Shown in pieces: positions 17,159 to 25,236 of a stretch of 64,000 bases of DNA. The notes below the pieces were generated by a model. It was not told the DNA's origin and did no database searches. It saw nothing but the letters and a program-made list of their open reading frames with translations. The translations under genes and the position numbers were made by a program. This DNA comes from an uncultured Cellvibrio sp. (GTDB taxonomy: Bacteria > Pseudomonadota > Gammaproteobacteria > Pseudomonadales > Cellvibrionaceae). Every line of letters starts with the position of its first letter. The first letter of the stretch is position 1. The stretch covers positions 12,381 through 76,380 of the forward strand of contig CAMLML010000008.1 in the NCBI GenBank assembly GCA_946481095.1, given 5' to 3'.

Positions 17159-18850
17159 TTATTTCAACCGACCGGTTAAATCGACAACGCGACTTAATTC
17201 TTCTATCGTGGTTTCGCCACCCAGTATGCGACGAATACCATCGTCTACCATTGGCATAAAACCCTTGGCTATGGCTTTTTTAAATAATTCACGTGAAGTC
17301 ACACGATTGGCAATTAATTCATCAAGCTCTTCATCCATTTTTAAAATTTCAATTACCGAAACACGCCCTTTAAATCCACTATTACTGCAAAGAGTACAAC
17401 CTACCGGTTCATACAAATCAACATCTTCATCTATGCCCAAAATTATTTTTTCATACTCTTCTGCAGGTCGTGATTTTTTGCAGTGCTTACATAAAGTTCT
17501 CACCAAACGCTGACCAATAATGCCAATAATATTTCCGGCCATAATTTCCGGTTTAATACCTATGTCGGTTAACCGGGGAATTGCGCCCAATGCAGAATTG
17601 GTATGTAAAGTAGTAAAAACCTGATGCCCGGTCATAGCGGCACGCAATGCCATTTCAGCTGTTTCTTCATCACGAACTTCGCCCACCAAAATAATATCCG
17701 GGTCCTGCCGCATTAAAGAACGAATACCACTGGCAAAATCCATTTTGGCCACTTCATTAACAGAGGTTTGACGAATCATATCCATGGGATACTCAACAGG
17801 GTCTTCCAGGGTCATGATATTTACATCAATCGACTTTCGATGATTTAGCATGGAATAAAGTGTGGTCGTTTTGCCACTGCCTGTTGGCCCTGTGACTAAA
17901 ATAATACCTTCCGGACGGCTCATTAATAATTTGAGCAAATCAAAATTATCCGGATGCAAATTTAATTTTTCCAAAGGCACTATACCTTTGGATCTGTCCA
18001 ACACACGTAATACAATATTTTCACCGTGTGTCGTCGGCATACAGGACACACGAAAATCCACAGTATGCCCACCAACTTTCAATGAAATACGCCCATCTTG
18101 TGGTGACCGGGTTTCAGCAATATTCAAACCAGCCATGACTTTTAAACGCACGGCAATGGCAGACCAATAATCTTTATGCAAACTGCGAATTTGTTTCAGC
18201 ACACCATCGATGCGATAGCGCAATCGTAAAAAACCTTGTTCGGGTTCAAAGTGCAAATCCGATGCATCACGTTTAACCGCGTCTGACAAAATAGCATCCA
18301 CCAATCGCACTAAAGGTTGACTGTATTCAGAACCGCTGAGATCAAGACTTTGATAATCGACAACACCGGTTTCAATTTCACGCAAAATTCCATCAACCGA
18401 TAATTCATATCCATAAAACTGATCGATAGATTTACGAATTTCACTTTCTGCAGCTAACAGGGGAACCAATTTAATATCTGATGGTAAACCAACACGAACA
18501 CGATCCAATACAATCACGTCGTAAATATCGGTCATTGCCAATTGCAAGGTTTTGGTTTCGAGATCAAAACTCACCGGCAGCAAGGTATAACGACTGGCAA
18601 CTTGTTTTGAAATTAATCGGATCGCATCCGGATCGGGAACTGCTCGCGATAAATCAATACTTTCACGACCAATGGATTCACTGAGCACATCACGCAAAAT
18701 AGCTTCGGAAATAAACCCAAGATCAAGCAATGCCTGCCCCAGAGGTTTCCCGGTTTTTTTCTGTTCGGTAATGGCAATAGTAATTTGGTCGCTGGATACC
18801 AAACCACGGCTAACCAGTTCATCACCCAAACGTTTTTTGGGCGCATTCAT
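17159..18850 (-). CDS. mshE: Pilus extension ATPase, MshE/PilB/GspE family
   Basis: 563 residues. An N-terminal MshEN/GspE_N domain (KRLGDELVSRGLVSSDQITIA) is followed by the secretion ATPase core: SDLHFEPEQGFLRLRYRIDG, Walker A GPTGSGKTT, the Asp box (VNIMTLEDPVEYP), Walker B (DIILVGEVRDEETAEMAL) and the His box (TGHQVFTTLHTN). Four cysteines in CKHCKK and CTLCSN form the zinc-binding module of extension ATPases. MshE proteins of Vibrio bind cyclic di-GMP through the N-terminal domain, so such control is possible here. It overlaps mshN by 4 bp. Confidence 0.92.
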   Translation of the reverse strand: MNAPKKRLGDELVSRGLVSSDQITIAITEQKKTGKPLGQALLDLGFISEAILRDVLSESIGRESIDLSRAVPDPDAIRLISKQVASRYTLLPVSFDLETKTLQLAMTDIYDVIVLDRVRVGLPSDIKLVPLLAAESEIRKSIDQFYGYELSVDGILREIETGVVDYQSLDLSGSEYSQPLVRLVDAILSDAVKRDASDLHFEPEQGFLRLRYRIDGVLKQIRSLHKDYWSAIAVRLKVMAGLNIAETRSPQDGRISLKVGGHTVDFRVSCMPTTHGENIVLRVLDRSKGIVPLEKLNLHPDNFDLLKLLMSRPEGIILVTGPTGSGKTTTLYSMLNHRKSIDVNIMTLEDPVEYPMDMIRQTSVNEVAKMDFASGIRSLMRQDPDIILVGEVRDEETAEMALRAAMTGHQVFTTLHTNSALGAIPRLTDIGIKPEIMAGNIIGIIGQRLVRTLCKHCKKSRPAEEYEKIILGIDEDVDLYEPVGCTLCSNSGFKGRVSVIEILKMDEELDELIANRVTSRELFKKAIAKGFMPMVDDGIRRILGGETTIEELSRVVDLTGRLK

Positions 18851-20352
18851 GGCATTGATCTCGTGAGGCTTGCCAATCTTTTTTCAATCATAGACGATGA
18901 AAAATTGGCAGCAGGTGTTTTCAGTGATAGGGCCATCTCATAAAAACGAATAGCTTCCGGCACTTGATTGAGCCGATCAAGACAAATTGCCAAATTGTAA
19001 ACAATGTCTGCATTATTTTTATCGTAATTCCAGGCTTCAAAAAATGCTTCCTGCGCAGATCCCCATTGCTGTTGTGCAGCTAATAAAGAGCCTTTTAAAA
19101 ATAACAAATGAACACTCGCTGGTTTTTCTTGCAAGCGACGATCAATTTCTAACAACAACCCTGCTTTATTGGTATCAAGACTCAAAGCCATAATACCCGA
19201 GATTGCATATTCATCTTGTGGATCGCGTTCAAGCTGCTGCTGGTAATATCCCAGTGCCTCTTGTGATTTTCCTTGTCTCACCGCAACTGCAGCAGCTCCC
19301 AGCAGCGCATCGCGATTGTGACTATCCAACATCAATACATTTTGATAAAGCACTTGCGCTTCATTCCACCGACCTTGCTGATAGGCTTGATATGCTTCAT
19401 TAACTTGCTGTGCAATTGCATCGGTCATTTGTGGTTGCGATTGGATGTAAGATTCAATCGGTTCACTATTCACCTTCTCCAGCTGTTCACGCGATTTTAC
19501 TGACTGGATTTTTTGTGCAGGTTTTTCTGTAGTCGGATTGTGTACTTGAACCTGCGCCACAGATTCAGGAAGTGCAACAGGTTGATTAATTACTTGAGGT
19601 TGATCAACCGCAGTTTGAGGTTCACCGTTATTTACAGCTACAGATTCCGATTCGACAACCTGTGGCAGATTAGTGTTAGTCGTATCTTCAACAGGATCCG
19701 TGATTGTTGTTTCAGTCACAGCAGTGTTATTTTCATGTGTATACAAACGCATCTGGTTTGTCGAAACAATAGAGCTTTGGTCATCCATCAAAAAATAGTA
19801 ATAACCACCCAGAGTACCCAGCCCTGTTATCAATAAAATAACCATCATATAAATGCTGCGAATTTTCCCTGACTTTTCTATTTTTTTATTCTTTTCCAGA
19901 AGTAACGCCAAAGCTGCCTTACCGGATTCAGGTGTAAAACTATGTAGCTTGCTGTCTTTTACCGGATTAACTTTTATTTCTTCATGGTTGTTTTTTTCTA
20001 ATTTGCTGTTTATTTCTGCGTGATCGGTTTTATTTTTTTCAGATTCTGGCTTAACTGCTTGTTCCAACTTTTTATCAATTGAAGGATCAACAGTGACTGC
20101 AGGCTCTATTGCAGGTTGTTCATTTTTTATCGGCACAGGCTCTTCAACTGCAGCCTCATGCTCTACAACAAATTCAAATTCATCACTGTTAAATTCAACA
20201 TCGATTTCTTGATTTTTTACAAGGCTATTTTTATGATCAATGTTTTCATGAAAACTTTCTTGTTTTTCAGGTTCAGAAACCGAGCCTGAAGCCTTTTCTT
20301 TTTTTTGCTTTTCCAAGGCCGCTTTTTTTAATGATTCGAGTAAAAGGCTCAT
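18847..20352 (-). CDS. mshN: MshN-like TPR protein
   Basis: About 501 residues. A cytoplasmic N-terminus (MSLLLESLKKAALEKQKKEK, the usual MshN opening) and an acidic, Lys-rich low-complexity region are followed by one membrane helix near residues 166-187 and a Gln/Pro/Val-rich periplasmic linker. The C-terminal half contains TPR units (AYQAYQQGRWNEAQVLYQNV, ALGYYQQQLERDPQDEYAIS, ADIVYNLAICLDRLNQVPEA). MshN is a structural partner of the secretin and platform in MSHA loci. Start at the ATG at 20352 with AAGGAG upstream; the TTG immediately before it is less likely. Confidence 0.82.
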   Translation of the reverse strand: MSLLLESLKKAALEKQKKEKASGSVSEPEKQESFHENIDHKNSLVKNQEIDVEFNSDEFEFVVEHEAAVEEPVPIKNEQPAIEPAVTVDPSIDKKLEQAVKPESEKNKTDHAEINSKLEKNNHEEIKVNPVKDSKLHSFTPESGKAALALLLEKNKKIEKSGKIRSIYMMVILLITGLGTLGGYYYFLMDDQSSIVSTNQMRLYTHENNTAVTETTITDPVEDTTNTNLPQVVESESVAVNNGEPQTAVDQPQVINQPVALPESVAQVQVHNPTTEKPAQKIQSVKSREQLEKVNSEPIESYIQSQPQMTDAIAQQVNEAYQAYQQGRWNEAQVLYQNVLMLDSHNRDALLGAAAVAVRQGKSQEALGYYQQQLERDPQDEYAISGIMALSLDTNKAGLLLEIDRRLQEKPASVHLLFLKGSLLAAQQQWGSAQEAFFEAWNYDKNNADIVYNLAICLDRLNQVPEAIRFYEMALSLKTPAANFSSSMIEKRLASLTRSMP

Positions 20353-20355
20353 CAA

Positions 20356-21963
20356 TTACTCCTTTTTACTCATAGTCTTTTCAGGCAAATATTGTTGGTA
20401 TTCTTTTAAATCCCCTGACAAACTGGCATGTTTGACCACTATGGGTTTTATAAAAATAACCAACTCGGTTTTAGTGGTATTGTCATCATCATAGCGAAAC
20501 AAAGATCCCAGCATCGGCAGTTTTGATAAAACCGGGATGCCGCGTCTTGTGTTATTAATTTCATCCTGCATCAATCCACCAATAATCGCGACATCGCCAC
20601 TATTGATTTTTAATACTGACTCTACCTCACGTACTTGAATAACCGGAATTTCGCTAACCACATCAACTTCTGCAAGGGCAGGATTGGGGTCACGCATTTG
20701 TCGAATGACTCGGGAAATAGTTGGCCTAACGTTCAAGGTAACTGAATTCATGTCATTCACATAAGGTGTAACACTCATAACAAAACCAACAGGCACCGTA
20801 TTAATTTTAGTTTCATAAGTGACAGTTCGAATGCCACCAATAGTAGTACTGGATGTATCAATATTGACATCAACCGTGAAATACACCAGATTATCGACAA
20901 CTTTTAATAATGCAGTCTGATTATTCAAAGCCATAATTTTGGGGCTCGACATAATTTTGACATCACCAAATGTTTGCAAAGCTTGCAATGTTGCTTGCAA
21001 CTGGTCACCACCGCCCAAATTTTTACCCGCATTCAAGGTAAATGCAGGCGGTGTATTCAGGGTGAGATCATTGACTGCATTGGCAGCATCAAAAATAAAA
21101 CTGTGGCCACTACTGGCATCACGCACAACTGACCAATTAATTCCTGCCTGATATCTATCACTTAATTTTACTTCAGCAATGGTGGCTTCTATTAATACCT
21201 GACGCTGTGAACTCTGCTGAACATCGCTCAAAAAACGTTGAATTTCTTTATGCTGTTTTTTGGTTGCCCTGACACCCATAATTCCGCTTTCGCGATTCAA
21301 TACAATATTGGTATTTTCTGCTTCACCTGAAGCTGAATTACCTATGATATTGCCGATATTTTTTTGCAAGGTTAGCCAAAAATTATGTTCCGAAACATTT
21401 TTAACCTGGGTGGATGAATTGTTATCGCCCGATCCACCCGTTGCACCACCCTCTGCACTTGCACCTTGCCCGGTAGAATTAATTTGTGTAGATACGCTGA
21501 CACCGCCATCGCTCACACGCGACATATTCAAATAATCGACTTTGTAGTTGTATAAATAAGGCACATCTTTGCGAATTATTAAAACATTATTGGTGATTTC
21601 ATAATCCAGATTACTGCTTCTGGCAATTCGATCCAAAATAGCAGGCAGCGGTTGGTTAATTGCATTTATCGTTACTATTCCATCCACATCATCATCTATA
21701 TCCAAATTCAAATTAGTATCGCGAGCGAGTGAAAATAACAGATCTCGAACGGCAACATCACTAACCACCAAAGTATGCAATGCTTCTTTTGTTGTTGCCC
21801 GGGCAGGCACCGGCAATACAGGAGCTGCTGTAGTGATGGGTGGAATATCCGCATCATCCGGTTTTGATTCAACATGCCCTTGCGAAGGTTTTGGTTCCAT
21901 ACGAATGCTGTTGCAAGCTGCAAGTCCTACAAGACAACACAAACTCAAGATGACATATTTCAC
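20356..21963 (-). CDS. mshL: Outer-membrane secretin, MshL-type
   Basis: 535 residues. A lipoprotein signal (VGLAAC, Cys about residue 17) is followed by an STN-like domain (LLFSLARDTNLNLDIDDDVD, then NVLIIRKDVPYLYNYKVDYL, the MshL signature region), a Gly/Ser-rich spacer and the secretin core (RQVLIEATIAEVKLSDRYQAG; VIRQMRDPNPALAEVDVVSE; SGDVAIIGGLMQDEINNTRR; GIPVLSKLPMLGSLFRYDDD). The secretin forms the outer-membrane channel through which the pilus emerges. The start codon is GTG, with AGGGG upstream. It lies four bases after mshM. Confidence 0.9.
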   Translation of the reverse strand: MKYVILSLCCLVGLAACNSIRMEPKPSQGHVESKPDDADIPPITTAAPVLPVPARATTKEALHTLVVSDVAVRDLLFSLARDTNLNLDIDDDVDGIVTINAINQPLPAILDRIARSSNLDYEITNNVLIIRKDVPYLYNYKVDYLNMSRVSDGGVSVSTQINSTGQGASAEGGATGGSGDNNSSTQVKNVSEHNFWLTLQKNIGNIIGNSASGEAENTNIVLNRESGIMGVRATKKQHKEIQRFLSDVQQSSQRQVLIEATIAEVKLSDRYQAGINWSVVRDASSGHSFIFDAANAVNDLTLNTPPAFTLNAGKNLGGGDQLQATLQALQTFGDVKIMSSPKIMALNNQTALLKVVDNLVYFTVDVNIDTSSTTIGGIRTVTYETKINTVPVGFVMSVTPYVNDMNSVTLNVRPTISRVIRQMRDPNPALAEVDVVSEIPVIQVREVESVLKINSGDVAIIGGLMQDEINNTRRGIPVLSKLPMLGSLFRYDDDNTTKTELVIFIKPIVVKHASLSGDLKEYQQYLPEKTMSKKE

Positions 21964-21967
21964 TGAA

Positions 21968-22843
21968 TTAACCCCTTAGTACCGAACAGAGTCGGTGAAA
22001 TGAAAAATGAATCCATCCGGTTAATGAATTGACTGGTTTGAATTGGCTGTCCTGTGCGACATATTGAATATCTTTGATACTGATGCTGTGACTGTCTTTG
22101 GTGAATGCCAGCAATAAAGTTTTATCAGCCAAAATATTAATTCGACGAATTAATCCCTGCGAATAATGTGCAATAGCACTGGCAACTTTTTTTGAAAATA
22201 AATCAGGGCCCGTATAACCAACCGAACGCAAACGAAAATTCAAGTAGGCTTGTATGTCGGGCAATTCGAGCGGCATTAAATAAAGACTGTGAGTGATACG
22301 CTCACGCAATTGACGAATGGAAGGATTCGCCAGATTTTCATCCAGCTCTGGCTGTCCAAATAAGACCAATTGCAATAATTTGTGATCGTCAGTTTCAAGA
22401 TTGGTGAGCAAACGAATTTCTTCGAGCGTTTCTAACGGCATTGATTGCGCCTCTTCAACCAATACCACTACCTGACGATTTTCCCTGTGTTTTTTTAACA
22501 AGGCTTCATGCAGAACTCTCATCACGCTTAATTTATCGTTACTACCATCAACATGAAGTCCCATTTCCTGAGCGATAGCATGAAGTGTATGTTCCGGTGA
22601 CAAACTGGGGTGCGCCAGATAAACCCAATCTATTTTTCCTTCGAGTGTTAAGGGCAACATGCGACATAACATGGTTTTACCACTGCCGACTTCACCTACC
22701 ACTTTAATAATTCCCTCGCCCTGTGTTATCGCATAACACAGGGCATTGAGTATGGCACCACGATCCGCTCCACCAAAAAAAGCGGTAGTGTCAGGTGTGA
22801 TTCGAAAAGGTGGTTTATCTAAGCCAAAAAACTCCAGGTACAT
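21968..22843 (-). CDS. mshM: MshM/ExeA-like AAA ATPase
   Basis: 291 residues beginning MYLEFFGLDKPPFRITPDT, the conserved opening of MshM/ExeA-type ATPases. Walker A is GEVGSGKT and Walker B is VVVLVEEAQSM; the sensor-like region RQLRERITHSLYLMPL follows. Such proteins are thought to help the secretin assemble or pass the peptidoglycan; unlike ExeA, there is no peptidoglycan-binding domain here. It is the first gene of the eleven-gene minus-strand operon; the 171 bp upstream should hold the promoter, though I see no convincing one. Confidence 0.9.
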   Translation of the reverse strand: MYLEFFGLDKPPFRITPDTTAFFGGADRGAILNALCYAITQGEGIIKVVGEVGSGKTMLCRMLPLTLEGKIDWVYLAHPSLSPEHTLHAIAQEMGLHVDGSNDKLSVMRVLHEALLKKHRENRQVVVLVEEAQSMPLETLEEIRLLTNLETDDHKLLQLVLFGQPELDENLANPSIRQLRERITHSLYLMPLELPDIQAYLNFRLRSVGYTGPDLFSKKVASAIAHYSQGLIRRINILADKTLLLAFTKDSHSISIKDIQYVAQDSQFKPVNSLTGWIHFSFHRLCSVLRG

Positions 22844-23014
22844 GCTAAAAATCTCTTGTCACACAATGCGTTAGCTATAAGTGAGATTTGTTAACCCAAA
22901 AAAATACATAGGAAGCCAATAGTCGATTTTCATCTAAACTATCTGGAGTATAGCCAAGAGTGGAATATTGACCAGTTGCCAACCGGGGTTATTGTGCGAA
23001 GTTATTGCACAGTG

Positions 23015-24316
23015 TTATTGCGTGAGTGATAGCGCCTTTTCCGCATCTATTCCCAAAATTACCGCACCAATGGGTTGGCTGCTGACGGATGAATCGAAAA
23101 CCGGAAAGCTGACATTGACCTGGAACAAGCGTGTGGAAGCATCATAAGCCATATTATCTATATACACATCGCCTGAATTTAACTTCATGGATGCTGTAAA
23201 TTTAATTTCATCGCCCTGATAAAAATCAGACGTCATGTCACTCACCGCAATATTCATACCCTGTTTGTCTGTAAAAATAATCTCGGTTATGACGCCATCT
23301 GATTCTTGTTTAATACGCACCAGATCTGCGCTTAAATCATGATGTGTGTGCTCCGCAAGTATTACATGAATACCTGCTTTAAACTCTTCTATCCACTTCT
23401 GGTCAATAATTTTAATATCATCGTTTGTAAAAGTTTTTCTTTGACGATTATATTGCCTGAATGTGGACAACCAATTTTTATTTTTCATGTACCCCAAAAA
23501 ATGCTGGTTAACCCAGGTTTTCAACCATATTTTTTCCTCATCATTCATAGAAAACATTTGGTGCTGGCATTCACCCGAATGAAAATTAAACTTTTCAAGA
23601 AAGTCAGGATTATCATCTAAAAAATTACGGCTAAAATAAATGCCCAATGGTACGTAACGAAAAAAACGGGATTGATATTTTGCAGGTGATAACCGGGATT
23701 GCAAAACCGCCTGATTAAAATGATCTTTATCGACCAAAATAGCATCCACACGCTTGGCTTCCAGCAATCGGATCAACTGCGGCAAATTCGACGCGGACAT
23801 ATTGATGCTGTAGCCTGATTCCTGTAACCATTTTTCCTGCTGGCTACCAAGTATCGATCCCAATTTGTAACCGTGCTGCCAATTTTCTGGAGCTTTTGTA
23901 TCGGCACGCCAAAACCAATACCAATTTTCCATCACGAGTGGAGCAGATATTTCTGCAAATTTATCCAACTGGGGCCGCGATATAGCCAGATAAAATCCGT
24001 CAACCATATCGCGTTCAAGATCCAGATAAATACGCTTCCAGGGTTTGATATCCAATGAAGACTCATGATTAATACGATGCAAGACACAACTCACTTGCTC
24101 ACGTACCAGTTTTTCCGTGTCTATTTCCAACTGCACAGAATTGGATGAAAGTTTGTTGGTTGCCAAACGCAAACCTGAAGAATTTTCCGTGGCATTATTC
24201 TGCGCAGCAGCTTTCGTTGTTAAGGCGGTACTATTCTGTAACGCGGCACTATTTTGTAAGGCGGCACTGTGACAACTAAAAACGCCGACCAATAAAATTA
24301 TTGGCACAAAACGCAT
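23015..24316 (-). CDS. SBP_bac_3-like periplasmic protein fused to a Cache-like sensor domain
   Basis: About 433 residues from the ATG at 24316 (AGGAG upstream). The signal peptide ends in SCHSA and may be a lipoprotein signal, although Phe before the Ser-Cys is atypical. The mature N-terminus carries short Ala-Leu-Gln-Asn-Ser repeats. Residues about 70-300 look like a type 3 solute-binding protein (LDLERDMVDGFYLAISRPQ, RVDAILVDKDHFNQAVLQ). Residues about 310-433 look like a single Cache/PDC sensor domain (EIIFTDKQGMNIAVSDMTSD, ending IGAVILGIDAEKAL). No membrane helix or signalling output domain follows, unlike usual Cache receptors. It is downstream of cobO in the cobalamin transcript. Ligand unknown. 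Confidence 0.65.
   Translation of the reverse strand: MRFVPIILLVGVFSCHSAALQNSAALQNSTALTTKAAAQNNATENSSGLRLATNKLSSNSVQLEIDTEKLVREQVSCVLHRINHESSLDIKPWKRIYLDLERDMVDGFYLAISRPQLDKFAEISAPLVMENWYWFWRADTKAPENWQHGYKLGSILGSQQEKWLQESGYSINMSASNLPQLIRLLEAKRVDAILVDKDHFNQAVLQSRLSPAKYQSRFFRYVPLGIYFSRNFLDDNPDFLEKFNFHSGECQHQMFSMNDEEKIWLKTWVNQHFLGYMKNKNWLSTFRQYNRQRKTFTNDDIKIIDQKWIEEFKAGIHVILAEHTHHDLSADLVRIKQESDGVITEIIFTDKQGMNIAVSDMTSDFYQGDEIKFTASMKLNSGDVYIDNMAYDASTRLFQVNVSFPVFDSSVSSQPIGAVILGIDAEKALSLTQ
24222..24275 (-). repeat. In-frame 18-nt tandem repeat in the SBP-Cache gene
   Basis: Nearly three imperfect 18-base units (AAGGCGGTACTATTCTGT, AACGCGGCACTATTTTGT, then a diverged third) encoding the Gln-Asn-Ser-Ala-Ala-Leu repeat just after the signal peptide. 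The repeat keeps frame, so copy number changes would only alter linker length. Confidence 0.75.
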
Positions 24317-24453
24317 TAGTTTCTCCTGCTTGGTTTTTTTATAATAGGAGCGAGTATAAGCGGTAGCCATAAAAATGCGAATTGATAGCATGCGGATGGC
24401 ATCAAAAGCATCTTTCTGCGGATTTATTATGCTCTTGTTGCGGAAGCATGGAT

Positions 24454-25071
24454 TCACCACTCAATCCCTTTCTGCGCTTTCACGCCCGCATTAAAAGCAT
24501 GTTTAATTGATTTTACCTCACTAAAAGTATCGGCCAAATCCTCCAGGTATTTTTTTGCACCGCGTCCGGTGATAATGACATTTTGATTGACAGGGCGATT
24601 CTGAATAACTTCTACCACTTTATCTTTATCAAGATATTTGTAATTCAACATATAGGTTAATTCATCCAGTAACACCAAATGAATTTCCGGATCGCGGAAA
24701 ACATGTTCACACTCGGCCCATGCTTTTTCAGCAGCGGCTTTATCGGCTTCGGCATTTTGGGTTTCCCAAGTGAAGCCTGTCCCCATAACAAAATATTCAA
24801 GTTGAGGGCTGCTGCCACGAAAAATACTTTCCGTTAAAAAGTTTTTTTCGCCGCATTCCCAAGTGCCTTTAATAAATTGCACTACTGCCACTTTATAACC
24901 ATGACCAAGGCAACGCAGTACTGTACCAAACCCGGATGAACTTTTTCCCTTTCCATCACCGGTCAATACAATCACGATTCCACGTTCTTCATCTGCACGC
25001 GCAATAGCAGCATCCACAATTTCTTTGCGTTGCTGCATGCGTTCTTTGTGGCGCTGGGATTTGTCGGTCAT
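24454..25071 (-). CDS. cobO: Cob(I)yrinic acid a,c-diamide adenosyltransferase
   Basis: 205 residues, usual length for the CobO/BtuR/CobA family, which transfers the adenosyl group of ATP to reduced corrinoids. The P-loop is GDGKGKSSSGFG, followed by VAVVQFIKGTWECGE and the catalytic-region block VLLDELTYMLNYKYL, with TGRGAKKYLEDLADTFSEVK near the C-terminus. It is downstream of a B12 riboswitch-controlled receptor gene, so its role is probably corrinoid salvage. Its Shine-Dalgarno (GAGGGG, four bases before the ATG) lies inside the end of an intergenic repeat. Confidence 0.94.
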   Translation of the reverse strand: MTDKSQRHKERMQQRKEIVDAAIARADEERGIVIVLTGDGKGKSSSGFGTVLRCLGHGYKVAVVQFIKGTWECGEKNFLTESIFRGSSPQLEYFVMGTGFTWETQNAEADKAAAEKAWAECEHVFRDPEIHLVLLDELTYMLNYKYLDKDKVVEVIQNRPVNQNVIITGRGAKKYLEDLADTFSEVKSIKHAFNAGVKAQKGIEW

Positions 25072-25075
25072 TTTA

Positions 25076-25231
25076 CCCCTCTCCCCTGCCCCTCTCCCAC
25101 AAGGGGAGAGGGGAATTGGTTTCGATTAAAATTATACTTGAACTCATTTCTTTCAAGCTTCGCTCTCTATTCTTTTAGAACTCAAATCTGCTCCCTCTCC
25201 CTTGATGGGAGAGGGCTGGGGAGAGGGTGTT
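25076..25231. repeat. Inverted pair of CCCTCTCCC-type palindromic repeats
   Basis: Two copies of the same 35-40 bp element in opposite orientation (25076-25114 and 25193-25231). Each is a self-complementary hairpin of the type CCCTCTCCC...GGGAGAGGG, and the copies can also pair with each other around a 78 bp centre. The unit is a common dispersed intergenic repeat in proteobacteria. It separates btuB from cobO and may attenuate or process their transcript. Confidence 0.85.
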
Positions 25232-25236
25232 TAGAT

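Noticed and set aside
10575..22843. Type II secretion system instead of an MSHA-type pilus
   Set aside because: MshM, MshN and MshL-type signatures are clear, and the T2SS-specific GspC, GspD N0-N3 layout and GspG-K pseudopilin series are missing.
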